From Cytospora piceicola (Eukaryota > Ascomycota > Sordariomycetes > Diaporthales > Cytosporaceae): a stretch of DNA of 64,000 nt. Position numbers and translations under genes: made by a program. Under the pieces are notes generated by a model. The model was not told the origin of the DNA. It did not search any database and saw only the letters and a program-made list of their open reading frames with translations. The DNA is taken from positions 1,674,001 through 1,738,000 of the forward strand of contig JALQBC010000002.1 in assembly GCA_023375675.1 (NCBI GenBank), given 5' to 3'. Positions 21,918 through 33,785 of this stretch are shown in pieces. The stretch's first letter is position 1; every line of letters starts with the position of its first letter.

Positions 21918-22762
21918 ATGGTCGACGCCTACAAGCTCCGCCTCTCTGCAACAGAGTACGCCGAGGCAGAGTACCAGCTATCGAAACTTGTCGCCAAGGA
22001 GGTTCCGGTCGATGAGGATGAGAGGTTTCTGTTCTTTGCTGATGTGGAACGTTGCGAGGAGACCGCCCGTGCCGCAAGTGCAACAGCTGAGCTCATCTCC
22101 CAGCTGACCCCCGCCACAGTGAAGAAACCCAAGATTCTAACAAGATGTCCTAGGCTGCGACTGCATTCGACGAACTTGTAAAGGAGTAGCAATCCTCGTG
22201 CAAGGACCTCGATGAGGGAATCGCATTCACCGGCGCGAGCCGCACCACGGACGGACCAGACCAAGCAGAGCAGACTGCCACCGCCGAGGATGCCATCGCA
22301 GACCCTCTCGACACTCTCAACAACGCGGGCCAGAAGACTACTCAAGACACTGCCGAGGATGCCGCCAGACTCCCCGGTGCTTCCAACCAGGTGGGCGACA
22401 CTCATGGTGTCTCAATCCGCGGGCCCCTTTTATCCACGGGCCACCTGCGAAAGCTGGTCCGCATCCAGGGCAAGACCATCGAGTCGAGCGTCGACAGGGT
22501 GGACCGGAAGCTCCGGAAGCTCACGGGCCTCATCAACTCCCACCACGAGATGACGAAGGCGCTGCCCGAGGCGCACGACGACATCAAGCAGATGCTCTCC
22601 AGGCAGGTTGACTGCGTCGGGAAGCTACACGCCAAGCTCAGCCACGTTGCGCAGGTGTTGGGCGGCCGCAAGGACGAGCCCAGCGAGGATGAGGGTGCTG
22701 ATGATGATGATGATGATGATGATGATGAGGGACAAGGTGCTGGACAATCTGAGAGCGACTAA
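21918..22762 (+). CDS. Hypothetical coiled-coil protein with acidic tail; intron uncertain
   Basis: The ATG at 21918 (GCCATGG) opens a helical Glu/Ala-rich segment (MVDAYKLRLSATEYAEAEYQ onward). The frame shifts after about codon 67, and a second open stretch reaching 22762 encodes a coiled-coil-like region (KLVRIQGKTIESSVDRVDRK), then a run of nine Asp from GAT repeats (about 22701-22727). An in-frame TAG at 22187 interrupts the simplest join. A phase-0 intron from the GTGAAG donor at 22119 to an AG at 22270 (152 bp) would close the frame and remove the TAG, but its acceptor is weak. A 35-bp intron (22119-22153, with a CTAAC branch) also closes the frame but keeps the TAG. No family recognised. 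It may be a gene with an unresolved intron or a young pseudogene. Confidence 0.5.
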
Positions 22763-23317
22763 TCTTGTGTTGATGTGGAGGACTTTGATTAGTGTTGCAC
22801 TATGTGCTGCTGATACTTATGAGACAGTTGTTTCCTGCCCCCAGCAATCAGGTCATGATCTTGCTAGGCTTACGCCGCTGCAGATGTAATTGATGACTCT
22901 TGTCACTGAACTTGTTGCCTTCTATGGTGCAGCTGGGGATCTACGTTAAGAATAGTGCACACCGAGTCTCGACGGTGTCGTTAGACAACATGTGAGCGGC
23001 CTGAGCGGCTGAGCGGGAAGTCCCGGCAGCAATATTAATATCCATTCTCGGTTAGCCTCTATCTATGTAGTACCACATACAGCTTAGTGCGGATGTATAA
23101 GTCGGCTTGATGTCTCGGTTCCACCTCATGACTCTTGACGCGATGCTCTTGTGCCCACGCGTGTGGACCGTTGAGCCGCTTTCCATGGCTTTGGTCGCGA
23201 GTCCTCGTTGGCGATCATGTCTCTGTGCCTCGGGTCGCCCAACCATGCCACTTGTAGCTGCAAATTTTGTTACAGGCCTCTCACGTCCCTCCCAGTGACT
23301 ACCGACTAAGGTTAAGA
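22763..23317. other. Intergenic region
   Basis: Short frames only. A possible upstream exon of the next gene (around 23244-23275, followed by TTACAG) cannot be excluded. Confidence 0.45.
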
Positions 23318-26300
23318 ATGGTACAGGGGTCGTTATGGAAAGCGACGGTGAAATCGGAGAATGAGGAGGGTGCTTCTTTGCATGAGTTGCCGAGACACCC
23401 CTCTAAAGGACCCGCAGGCGAAACGCAACCTGAACCTGCCAATGAGTCTTCGGCTGAAGACGACGAGACTCACGATGCGGAGGAAGTCGAACATGCTCCA
23501 GGGAGCCCGGAGTCACAAGGATCGGCCGAGCCATGGCTCGACGAGACTGCAGATGTCAGGGATGACCGGAATTTTGCCCCTTCGACAGCCAGCGAAGAGC
23601 TGGTCAAAGCCGAAGACTTCTCGGACAGCTCGTCATGCTCGACGAGTTCCCCGAGAATCAAGCCCTCCCCGAGCCAGAGTCCAAATCTGGTCAACAGCGC
23701 TTCGACGGCTAGGAGCCCGTCGGCTGCCGCTGCAGAGACTGGCACCGCACATGGCTCACCCCAAGCAGCGCAGGCCTCATCTGGAAAGGGGGAGACCGGC
23801 GGCAGTCTGGACCTGCGGGCTAGTACGGACCAGTCCGCCTGCGAGCCCACGCAACCCGTGACGACTACAGCTGAGAACGGCGGCAAAAGGCGGTTAGATG
23901 GCGGTGTCGTGGGGAATGATGCCGGCATGAGCAAGCGCAGGAAAGGCAGCCATGGAGAGGATGCAAGCGAGAAGGAGAATAGTGTGGCTCATCGTCAGCC
24001 TTCTGATATTGTTCAACCGGAGACAGGCAAGCGATCAGCTTCTTTGGCCAGTGGATCGGGCCCTTCAGCAAATCAAAGTCAGGATGGGATGTCCGGCGTC
24101 CAGAGGAAATTGCCTAGTAACGCCGGCGCAGCACCTCAGTCTGCTGGACCCTCCCCTCCTCCACCGAGTCCAGAGTCAAGTGCTCTTCGGCCCGGGGCTC
24201 GTGACACTCGTGATGCCTCAGGCTTACCGGTGGTGTCTCATCTTGAAGGATACGCTCTTCTGACCATGGCCACGCCCCGACGACGGTATACTGAATGGCA
24301 GGGTAAGTAACCGTGACAGTCGCACTTTCTTCGCGTTATTAATACTCAGGCATGTTCTACTGCTGACTGCATATCGGGTCTTGTAGATCCCCAGAGCGGC
24401 TTCGTGAGTCCAGCATGCGGAGCGCTTCTACCTGCCAGTTACAAGAGACTCCGTCAAGCCAACAAGTGGAACCCCATGTGGACTTGGGCTTGCCCCCTGC
24501 GGAGTTGCGACCTCGTCTTTGGGGATCTGGAGAGATTGGGTAAGCACTTTGTAGGTCTGTCCACAAGTCTGATGCTACACCTCGAGAAATGCTGAACCAT
24601 CGACAGGCAATGGCCCACAAAGACTGTCTATTACAGGACGAAGGTGATGGGACTTTCTCCATCAGAGCGTTCCAACGGCGCGGTGCATACCGCAATGTAC
24701 CACTCGTGGTTTCCAAGAAGACTCCCGAGACTGTACGTGGGGTTCCAAGTTCAACTTCTGCGTCAACTGCTGCTACTGCTGAGGGACAACGAATGCGAGC
24801 GATCGTTCCCGATGCCTCATCATCAGGCACCACGACTATGAGGCATCCACCTACCGAACCATCCCCGAGGGGGGAGCTAGACCTGGACATGTGGCGGTAT
24901 CTCGCCTCGGTGGTCCGTCTGTACTCCAGCAAGCCGCCACCCGAACTTCGACAGCAGTGTACAGAAGCCATGCGGGCAGCAACAGCCTCAAGCGTGTCGG
25001 CACGCCTTCTGCAGCTCCCCAAGCAGCGAGATGTCCAGTGGGTCGCCAACGGGTCGCCGCGCGAGTTCCAGACGAACGGTCAGGTCCAGGCTCTGCTCAT
25101 CCAGATCACGGGCAGAGAGCCGGCTGTCCCGTGCGCCGAGGTAGGAAGACTCCCCGAAATCTTGTGCTGTACAGAGTGACCCTGCCCGGTTTTGGGATCC
25201 TATTGCGTCCTGGTGTGGGATGTTCCGGGAGGTGCCTTTCATGCTTGCCTTGCATCTTGAGACAGGCAAACCACACCGAGAGCATCTCACTCTTCCCTGG
25301 TCCACACGATGATTTAAAGGCTAACTTTGGGTATGTAGTGTTTCCAAGGACGTGGACCTTTCGTCGGCTGTGTCGTGCCACCGTCACTGGATACAGTGCC
25401 AGGACAGCTTCCACGGAAGACCACTTGTGCCAATTGCTTCTACTGGCGATGGGATTGTAGTCAACCTGGCAGTGACAACGACAATAACTTCTATGGTCAT
25501 CGAGCAGCACAAAATAAGCCCTCATTAGGCACGGCTACAGCTTGGCGAGGGCACGCCTCTGCTGGCGTTCCGGGCCTCGGCATGCTGACAACACAGTACG
25601 GCTTCAACGGCCACCAAGCTGCTCCTACGCAGGCGTCATACCAGCCACCGCCGTTCCCATATGGGTGGCACGCTCCACATATACCACCAAACGCCCCTGC
25701 GTCTTATCACCATCAACCGTTGCCTCCACAACATATGGCCCCTCAGCCGGCGTACGGCCAACCACCCCATGGGTTTCCGACGGCTCAGATGAACGACCAG
25801 CCGCCTCCGGGCCATCCAGCCAACTGGCAGATGCTGCCGCCGTCTCCTGCCTACTCAAACCCTTCTCCGCAGACTCAAACTCATCCAAACCTACACTGGC
25901 AAGCATCACAACCGAATGCTCAGCCTCGTCATCCGATCCATGTACAGCAGCTCCAAGTCCCATCGCAACAAAATTACCGTCCAACTGCGCCTACACCGAA
26001 TACCTCACAAGTGCCAAGTTCTACTCCAGCCACAACGGCGGCAATGACCCAGAACCCATCGCGACAGTCAAACCCGTCAACCAGACCTGCTCCTGCTCCA
26101 TCCCAGATGTCAACCTCCACTCGTACCACGACGGCAGCGATAAGCCAGGGCCCCAAGCAGCCGCCAGTCCCTTCAACCACGCGGGCCCAAAGCAGGGTGT
26201 CGGCGGGGACTCCGCCGTCAGCACCACCCTCACGGCAGCCGCATGGCACGGTAGCCCGGGCTCAAGCGCCGAGCAGGAAGCCGTCTGCAGCGAGAAAGCC

Positions 26301-26811
26301 GGCCCAGAATGACGGGCCCAAAACCGTCATGGAGGTCGTCCAGCTGGAAGAGTGGGAGGAGGCACCAGGCCGGATCCAGTCCACGACATCCGCAACTCTC
26401 GACAGTAAGTCCGGCCCGCACCATGACCATGATATCCCCAGAACAAGAAAACGCAGGGACAGACGACACTGACCAAGCCCGGCACGCAAAACAGACATCG
26501 CCTTCTCGCGTCCGTACCTCGCCGCGGGCGCAGGGCGCGCCAGGGACGGGGTCCGGGTGTGCGAGGGGGCGTCCTTCTTCGCGCGGGGCCTGCGGCCGGG
26601 CACGTCCTTCTCGTTCGGGCCGGACGGGGCCGCCCGGCGGCTCGTCTCGGTGGCCATGGGGAAGCTCCACGTCCGGGTCGACGGCGAGCCCATCTTCGTG
26701 CTGGGCACGCACGGGCTGTTCAAGATCCGGCCCGGCGCGGGCTGCGTCATCGCCAACGAGGCGAACGTCACGGCCGTGGTCCATGTCACTTCTATAGTGG
26801 TGGATGTGTAG
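23318..26811 (+). CDS. Large fungus-specific protein: disordered N-terminus, C2H2-like finger, Cys-pair region, cupin-like C-terminus
   Basis: A frame-closing model uses exons 23318-24302, 24387-24539, 24623-25140, 25408-26404 and 26495-26811 (989 residues). Junctions 24303/24386 (GTAAGT...TTGTAG) and 26405/26494 (GTAAGT...AACAG) are excellent. The order is: a Ser/Pro/Glu-rich region with KRRLDGG and SKRRKG, a conserved block (SGFVSPACGALLPASYKRLR), a zinc-finger-like WACPLRSCDLVFGDLERLG, then DEGDGTFSIRAFQRRG and LLQLPKQRDVQW. After these come TTCANCFYW, a long Gln/Pro-rich stretch, and a C-terminal beta-rich segment (VSVAMGKLHVRVDGEPIFVL, then GLFKIRPGAGCVIANEANVT) resembling a cupin-like, CENP-C/Mif2-style fold. 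Exon 3 is doubtful: the natural GACAG acceptor at 24606 would keep the expected His ligand segment (AMAHKDC) but shifts frame by one. Likewise a stretch reading GGAFHACLAS (about 25228-25257) lies behind stops. Gene structure or decay is unresolved; the family role is unknown, though a nuclear role is plausible. Confidence 0.6.
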
Positions 26812-27177
26812 GTTTTGGGGAGAGGTAGTCTCGGCGTATGGAAGTATCTTGAGACCGAGGCCGAGGTTTTTCAGACTGTCCTTTCACTATCGTAGTATAC
26901 CCTAGCCTGGATCCTTCGTATGCCCTGCTGGAATCTATATAGCTCGGGCTACATGATGTGTGCAATGTGTAGGGTAAATGAGGATTTGTTGATTGTAATA
27001 GCAGGAGAAACCATCGTGGAGGTTTAAAGTCTTCTGCTTCCTGTCTATATACTATATCTGCCTACTTACAATTATGTGAGCCGTCCAACAAAGCAATGAA
27101 GAGAACAAAACATCATCATCATCATATCGACCACCACACCTGCCCACCTGATGTCTCATGTCCACAGCTTCACCTCC
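26812..27177. other. Convergent 3' spacer
   Basis: Tail-to-tail region with a short CATCATCAT run near 27113. No gene. Confidence 0.5.
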
Positions 27178-28836
27178 CTACAGAATGCACACTGGCATCT
27201 GGCTAAAATAAAACTTGGAAGGAAGGAAGCCGCCATTGTTGACCCGAGTACTTGCGGTATGGCAACGAAACCAGCAACAACCTCTCCAAAAGAGAGTTAT
27301 CCACGCCTCTTCGATGGTGTCGTCAGTCAACCCATCCTTGGAATCGAGCGAGTCTTTGACAAAGCTCACGAAGTGCGGAAGACACTCCCAGAGAAGTTTC
27401 AAATGCCCCTTTTGCCAAGGCAATGCATCTCCCTCGACTGCATTGTAGGACTGTGTTGCTTGGTCTCTCGTATATTTTTGCTTGCTTTCGACAGACTTTG
27501 ATACGGATTTGGAAAGGTGCGCTCGGACGAGGTGTCGACAGATGCCTGGGTAGTCCGATTCGAGCTTATCAAAGTAACCTGTTGTCTCGTCATAGAATTT
27601 CTGAACTTGATCGAGGTCTTCGCCCTTATAGTACTTGGTCCAGCTATCAGGCGTCATGCTCGAAGCCATAACGATTTGTTGGAGGACACCCGGAAGTTGT
27701 TCGGACGATCTCTGTGTTAGATGCTGCTGGACCAGTTTCTTGAATTCTAGGAGCGTGTGGCGGGGTTTGAAGATGCTCGACCACATCCCAGGCCCTATTC
27801 CAACGAATTCAGCGGGCCCCTCAGCAGTGCCCATGTTCCGATACATGGGCGATACTAGGGCTACCAACTCCATCATCTCATATATGCCAGCCGATCCTTC
27901 TTGGAAGATTGTGGCCCAGTCTCCAAAAGCTGCGAGGCTAAGTGTCTCGTTCATAGTCTGCACTATCTCGTCTCGTGTGCCGATGGCGAATATTCCCAGA
28001 TCGAAGGGGGGGGGGTAGTGGGCAAGGACGAAGCCGAAAATCAAATATTCCATGCGATAGTCCCACAAATCATAATTAATAGTGTTGAACAAGTCTTTGC
28101 GTACAGAGTCTGCGTGCCATTTTGATATGCTGTGGCTCACTGTGAGTCCTAGGCCCCGAACCTCCACGGAGGAGAGAACTTGCGAAGCACTCTCTGCGAG
28201 TAATCTGCCCTCCTGGGGTTGGAATATCTTCCAAGACATCCCGAGGCGGTTGACAAGTCTAACGAGGTCAGACAATGTGGACGTTGCGTAGGGCCTTGTG
28301 ATATCGGCTGGCACCGAATCCCAAGACTGATAGGACAGGGAGACGATTGGCCAAGAGATCTCTGGGAAATATGGAATCTCTGGGAAATATGGAATCTCAG
28401 GTGGACTTCCAGTCTTTTTTTGACTTGCGAACTTAGTGAGCCGCTCAAGCTGTTCCAGGATAGACACCCATCCAGGAATAGTACTCTTCTGCTCCTGCTT
28501 AATGTAAGGCTGCAAAGCTTTATCATCCACATTGAAAGACTTTTCTTGAAGGTTAACTAGATCCTTCAGGTCTTTCTGATTTGTATCTTTCGCATTCTTC
28601 TGTCTCCAGTCCAGGCTGATATGTGGACTGACGAAGTATGTCTCGTAGCGACCCTCGGACCAGTGCCATTTCCATATGGTGCCCTTACTCCAGTTCCCAA
28701 TGGCGGCTTTAGAGCAGCGTCTGGTCCCCTCCGCCGTAGCGAAGAGTTGCACCCAGAACTGAGAGAGGGCTACCAATAGGGCGATGAGAGACACCACGAA
28801 GGCGACTATCGCAAGAATCGTCTCTGTGCCTGCCAT
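27178..28836 (-). CDS. Modin-like fungal membrane protein
   Basis: A continuous frame of 552 residues. The N-terminus has one strong transmembrane helix (ILAIVAFVVSLIALLVALSQ, about 7-26) followed by FATAEGTRRC and a Trp-rich block (KGTIWKWHWSEGRYETYFVS). This arrangement is what I recall for fungal proteins annotated as modin, a name taken from Podospora vegetative-incompatibility modifier work; the biochemical role is not established. The rest is predicted soluble with conserved-looking aromatic blocks (WDYRMEYLIFGFVLAHYPPP, GIGPGMWSSIFKPR). A perfect short tandem duplication gives EIPYFPEIPYFPEIS (DNA about 28360-28400). The very C-terminus (after about residue 525) reads less like protein and might follow an unrecognised intron. 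Base composition is more AT-rich than in the housekeeping genes. It is monocistronic, with a 2.2-kb gene-free region upstream. Confidence 0.7.
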   Translation of the reverse strand: MAGTETILAIVAFVVSLIALLVALSQFWVQLFATAEGTRRCSKAAIGNWSKGTIWKWHWSEGRYETYFVSPHISLDWRQKNAKDTNQKDLKDLVNLQEKSFNVDDKALQPYIKQEQKSTIPGWVSILEQLERLTKFASQKKTGSPPEIPYFPEIPYFPEISWPIVSLSYQSWDSVPADITRPYATSTLSDLVRLVNRLGMSWKIFQPQEGRLLAESASQVLSSVEVRGLGLTVSHSISKWHADSVRKDLFNTINYDLWDYRMEYLIFGFVLAHYPPPFDLGIFAIGTRDEIVQTMNETLSLAAFGDWATIFQEGSAGIYEMMELVALVSPMYRNMGTAEGPAEFVGIGPGMWSSIFKPRHTLLEFKKLVQQHLTQRSSEQLPGVLQQIVMASSMTPDSWTKYYKGEDLDQVQKFYDETTGYFDKLESDYPGICRHLVRAHLSKSVSKSVESKQKYTRDQATQSYNAVEGDALPWQKGHLKLLWECLPHFVSFVKDSLDSKDGLTDDTIEEAWITLFWRGCCWFRCHTASTRVNNGGFLPSKFYFSQMPVCIL

Positions 28837-31006
28837 GGCGGTAGTACGTGAGGTTCTCTAGACCCGGGGTTGATGCGTTGGGTGACAGTGGAACAGGAGT
28901 TTATAAGATAATAGAGAGAGAGATGTGTGTGAATAGGTTTTGATCTGAAGAGGGGGCGGGCAGCTCATAAGGTCTGTATTGATAACTCCTCATCAGGCGG
29001 GGTGTGGCTGGCAGCCTGGCTGGCTGATTTGTACGACGTCGGGGATACTCTTCACCGACCGCGCAGTATGTTGTCAAATGCAGAACGGATGCGCAGCAAT
29101 TGGTCAAATCGTAGCATTTATCTACCCCTCGGCCGTGTGATAAATTGTGGTATCATGACGGTACTGGCAAGGCCCCTGCTTTGTACTAGTTCTCGCAACT
29201 TCTATAGGATGATACTTCGTGAGTCTATTCGCAGTTTTCACAGCTGTGTAATCTCGTACGGGAGTTATAAGAAGCAATATATACTTAGGTAGCTGAACCA
29301 CCCTTGTCGGTACATATATACGGTCACCAACCGATATTTATCACCCCGGGTGGGGGGTGTACTTAGATATAGTGCAGAAAGAATGATAAACGGATATGCT
29401 GAAATACACAAGTATAGAGTTGAGAACTCAAGGACCAATTAACCCATTGTTTTCTTTTTGTGCAACACTTAGCAATAGGAAATAAACAAAGTCCCCAAAT
29501 GAAACACATGTTGTTTGCGGCCTATAAATAATACAGGCCCAACATGGCTTTGAATGCTTCCTATTTCCCCGTTTAGGAGCAATAACCACTTGAAATACTG
29601 TTGCTGGCCGGCTGAATACTTGAATATACTAATATAATTGGTGATACCCTCATCAGCTTTGCCGGCAGGTCACAAACAAAGGGATTGAACACTCCTACAC
29701 GGAGGCTAAAAGAAAAGCGTTTTTTAACCGATTATAAGCTAGAGATGAGAAGCTGTAGCTGACACCGTCGACATACACATAAATGTTGTTGATACTCTAG
29801 ATATGCGTCTCCCTTCATGGTATGTTGTTCGGGCTATAATTACATATGCACTTAGTACAACATCAGGCTACAGCAACAGGGAATAATCAATAAATTCAGG
29901 CAAGCAGAAGTCATACAAATATTAGTAGATAAAACATGAAAAGGATTGCTTAATCATTTGGAATTTGTTCATGGCTTTCCTTCTGCTGTTGCGATCAATG
30001 AAATGCAGTCATGTATAGCATACACTTCAAGAATAATCAGCTATCAGGAACATCTGAAAGAATATCCCCTTACCATCTTGTTGTGTTTAGCCCAGGCTAA
30101 CATAGACCCGCTTACAGAGAGAAACAAGCGAGGTGGAGAGAACCAGTCTACACATCTTACTCACTCGACCTCGCCGGACCACGAATCACACCACACACTC
30201 AGATGAACTTGGCATAATTTACAATTGTTTCGATTCTCCTCTCGAGACAGAGAAAAAGGCCTCTCCCACCTGGACGCCTGCCTGCCTGCCTGCCTGCCGG
30301 CCTGTGGCAGGTGGAAAGCAATGATGCTAAACAGAGTGACATCTAATGTAATACAAAAGTTCTCATTCAAGGAGTCGTAGTCAAGGGTATCGTATCTTGA
30401 TGCACTCGCGCATATACCAGAACCAGTCCCCGACCGACGAACCGCCCCGTGTTTTGGTTTTCCTCTCCACTTTTCCCTTTTCTTTGTTTCCCCTTCTTTC
30501 GAGGATGGCTTCGCAATAACAGCAGCAGAAAACACCGTGCCAAACTATCTTGCGCCCCCCCAAAACGATGTTCATTCCTTCAGGAGAACCAAGCTGAAAG
30601 TACTCGATCTGTCGAGAGGTCTTGGGGGGGCACGTATGCTACTCAGACATTTTGCTCTTCTCACAGCACCGGACCTAAAGGGTCCTCTCTCCCCGGCTCA
30701 GCTGCGAGACTCCTCCTTAAGAGACACCCTTTGAGGGCATCCAGAGTCAAGCTGTAGCGTTGTAATTGATGCTGTGAAATGTGAAACAAGAATGGGCTTG
30801 TCCCATGTGCTAGGGAGTCCTCGACCCAGCGGGTGTGTATTACCAACACGGCTCGTCGCATTGTGTTCCCGTGCCATCAGCCCAGGCCAGGTCACTCTGC
30901 CCTGACAAGGTTGATCAGGAATCCGGAGCCGGTGCAACCTTCGACTGTCTTTCCGCTGAACTTTTGTGTGTGTGGATATGACGCTTATGTGATACAGCGC
31001 CTAGAC
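28837..31006. other. 2.2-kb gene-free region
   Basis: It is AT-richer than its surroundings between about 29,280 and 30,070, with no open frame resembling a protein. It holds the (GCCT)n run at 30276-30304 and a TACTTAGGTA palindrome near 29284. Promoter of the modin-like gene is at its left end. Confidence 0.5.
30276..30304. repeat. (GCCT)n microsatellite
   Basis: About five to six tandem GCCT units followed by an inverted CCTGTGGCAGG motif. The same tetranucleotide recurs at 43181-43213. Confidence 0.85.
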
Positions 31007-32474
31007 TCAAACAAAGTGGGGATCCCTCTCCAACGCCTCCTTCTTGGCCCTGCTCTGCTGGCGGGTAAAGCTGAGCTCGCGCATGACGAACTCATATGTC
31101 AGCATTGTGACCGTGGCAGCCGGGACCGCCCGCATCATGTTTGTGCCCATGCCAGCGTAGAACGCCCTCCATCCCTCTTCTCGAAGGATGGTTCGGAATG
31201 TGCGCAGAATACCTCGGTACTTCTGCTCGTGATGCTGTTGTTGCTCAGCCGTCTGCTTGGGCACGTTCTCAGCGGCTGAGAATGGCTGGCCAGTAGGCTG
31301 CTTGATGCCCGGGATACCGCCAACATCGCCCGTCACTGAGGCAGCGCCGTTTCCTGGCATGGGTCTCCGCTGAGTCTGGAGTCGTGTTCTTATCACTTCA
31401 TGTGGGTACGTAGCGCTGCTGGCTGCGATCTTGGAGAGGATTGAGGCGCATAGGATACCAAACCAATGCGCTTTGGGGTCGCTGGCGGTTGGTGAGGCGC
31501 CCATACCCTGGCCTGTGAACCTCGTCTTGAGGTACTCATAGGCTGGGAACTGGACAGCAACGTGGGTCAAGCCTAACAGGGCGGGCGAAAGGCCTGAGTA
31601 GAAGGCCCGAAGTCCCTCGGTGGTGTACATCTTCCTCGCCGCATCGATGGTTGAGTGGTAGTGCCATGGAGAGCTCATCGACATGGTCGGTCGGGATGTA
31701 GGTGTGTTGGATCCCCTGGGGAAGAGGGAGAAACCTGATCTGCCATTTCGGCCGGACTGTGACATGAGACGGGTCTTGATGACCCAGATGGGATTGGTGA
31801 CGATGGTGCTGCTGGCTCCGGCTATGACAGAGGACCAGAAGTTGACCACGAAGGTATTGCCTGACAAGTTTATTAGCGGAGCCATAGGCACAGGGTGGGG
31901 AAGTCATGATCGGGAGCAGCGGGGGAAATATATGTGTAAGACTGCCCGAGTCGCATAAACAAATAGGCCACGTACTTTGGTACTGACTTATCGCTGTCTT
32001 GCTCTTGTTGTAGATGGTGAACCAGACAGCCCAAGTTGGCAAGTATCCCAGTATTATGGGACCGAGACCTCTGTACATTCCTCGCAAACCCTCGTCTCGC
32101 CAAATCACAGTCGCGGTGCCGACCAGGCCATTGTACATGCGTTTCTGGCCATTTTGTGCTGCGAAGCCGCCCTGGGCCTGAAGCTTTGTCTTGATGACGT
32201 CGAGCGGGCAAGTGACCACGCCCGAAGTGAAACCTCCAATCGCTCCGGCCAGGGCGTTGAATTGGGTATCGGAAGCGCGGGAAGCCCAGCGCTCGAAGGG
32301 AGTAAGGGTCGGTGACGTCGACTCGAACATGATGGGCAAAGATGAAGTTGGTACCGTCTGGGTTACAGGGGACGGCAGCTCCACAGTTGTCGGGCAAGAA
32401 TAGGTCGATTCGGAGGAAGGGTAAGACCCATACTCTGCAGGTGTAGGTACGGCGAGGTTCTGGTCGAGCGACAT
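31007..32474 (-). CDS. Mitochondrial carrier, NAD+/folate/pyrimidine nucleotide subgroup (Ndt1/Yia6-like)
   Basis: Inner-membrane carrier of the SLC25 family. Exons 31976-32474 and 31007-31860 are joined across a 115-bp intron (GTACGT...TTGTCAG), giving 450 residues. Three repeats carry the signatures PLDVIKTKLQ, PIWVIKTRLM and PHEVIRTRLQ. Trp in the second signature (PIWVxKTR) marks the branch that carries NAD+, FAD, folate and pyrimidine nucleotides, and yeast Ndt1/Yia6 is the closest type I recognise. The N-terminus (about 70 residues, Ser/Thr/Pro-rich) and the insertions between transmembrane helices in repeats 2 and 3 (QTQRRPMPGNG and a Gln/His-rich stretch) are longer than usual. NAD+ transport is inference from this subgroup; folate cannot be excluded. 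Confidence 0.87.
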
Positions 32475-33785
32475 TCCACTTTGTCAAGAGAGGGGCAGAC
32501 GGCGGCGCGTTGACGCGGTTCGGAGGGGGGGGCCTCGGCCACAGCTGAGGTCCCCCAGAAATGAGGATGTGTAGTAATGAAGGGGAATACTGGTGATGTC
32601 GCTGATAGTGGTTCTGAGTCGAGGTATCGGTATTGAGGTAGGAGAAGTGGTCGTCGTCGGTCTTGGGTGTTGGAAGGTCTTTTTGGGAGGATTAATGTTC
32701 AGCGATCGCGGTGTGCGGGGAAGACTTCCCACGCAGAGGCCGTGACACTGCAGCTAACGATTGTCGCAGGCCATTGACCTTGGAAACCGTAGCTTTAGGA
32801 AGTATCGATTGTCTGAGTATGCCCTCTAGTGATCAGTGGGCGTCGCAGGAAATGGTTGTAAGGTGTAGAGGGTGTAGGAAGGTGAACAGAGAGATAAAGG
32901 TGGTTCGTCGGCAAGGTCCAAGGTTAATGTGGGTGGGATTTTGGTGGTGATTGACAATGTGAGCGACGGACTTGGTCTGGAGTAACTCGGCTGTGGGGAT
33001 AGCAGGGAGTGGTACTTTGTAATGGGACTGTGCTACTTGGCCAAGTAGGGTACTTGCAGTACCTAGGTACCTTTCTGGGTAGGTATGGCTACCTAGGTAC
33101 CTAGAGAAGTACTGGGCAGCCCTGAATTACAGCACGTAGCTTGTGGTACCCTGGGATCACTTCGGTGGAGGGGTTCGGAATTATGTGCCTTGCTTTTTGG
33201 TGATCACGACAATTGTGTACGGATGGATCAATGTCACATGTACAAGCCTAGATTGAGGTCTTGTGATGTGATGAACAAGCCTATAATTCCTTTGTTCTAC
33301 CTAGGCAAATCCTCAGTAAGGACATGTACCCCTTCAACCGTACTAGTATATACCACAGTACCTACCTAAGTACCTGGGCAGGCAGGTCGGGTACCTGGGG
33401 AATGGACTACTGCGTCACTAAAATCACAGTGGTCATCAATCGCTGTCGGCTAAGTGGTAACCTTGGAACCTTGGAAGCCGATGTATGTAAGCGATAACGG
33501 CCATTACCTCATAGCCGAAAAGGCCAACCTCGTCATTTTAGCGCCTTTATTGGCACCTCTCACGTGACCCCTTCTTTCCTCTCCTCGAACCTTTCCCAGC
33601 TTTCCGGTTCCTCTTCGGCGTGGTCCGTGCGTCGACAAGGCTCGTCAATCAACGTTGTCTGATTGCACGCGCGCCAATTTGAATCTCTCGCTCTGGGTTT
33701 GAAGCTCTCACCTCTTCACTGGAAAACCACCACCAACCCGCCACTCGCACCCCCCTCCCACCACGCACACCCCAGAACAGCCAAC
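32475..33785. promoter_or_regulatory. Divergent promoter region (carrier / qcr7) with palindrome clusters
   Basis: No gene. Dense ACCTAGGTAC palindromes lie at 33058-33105 and again at 33345-33400. Two unlinked mitochondrial genes fire outward from here. Confidence 0.55.
33058..33105. repeat. ACCTAGGTAC palindrome cluster
   Basis: Two exact copies of TACCTAGGTACCT plus the related half-sites TAGGTA and AAGTA within about 50 bp. This is representative of at least a dozen similar clusters in intergenic DNA of the window. Confidence 0.8.
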
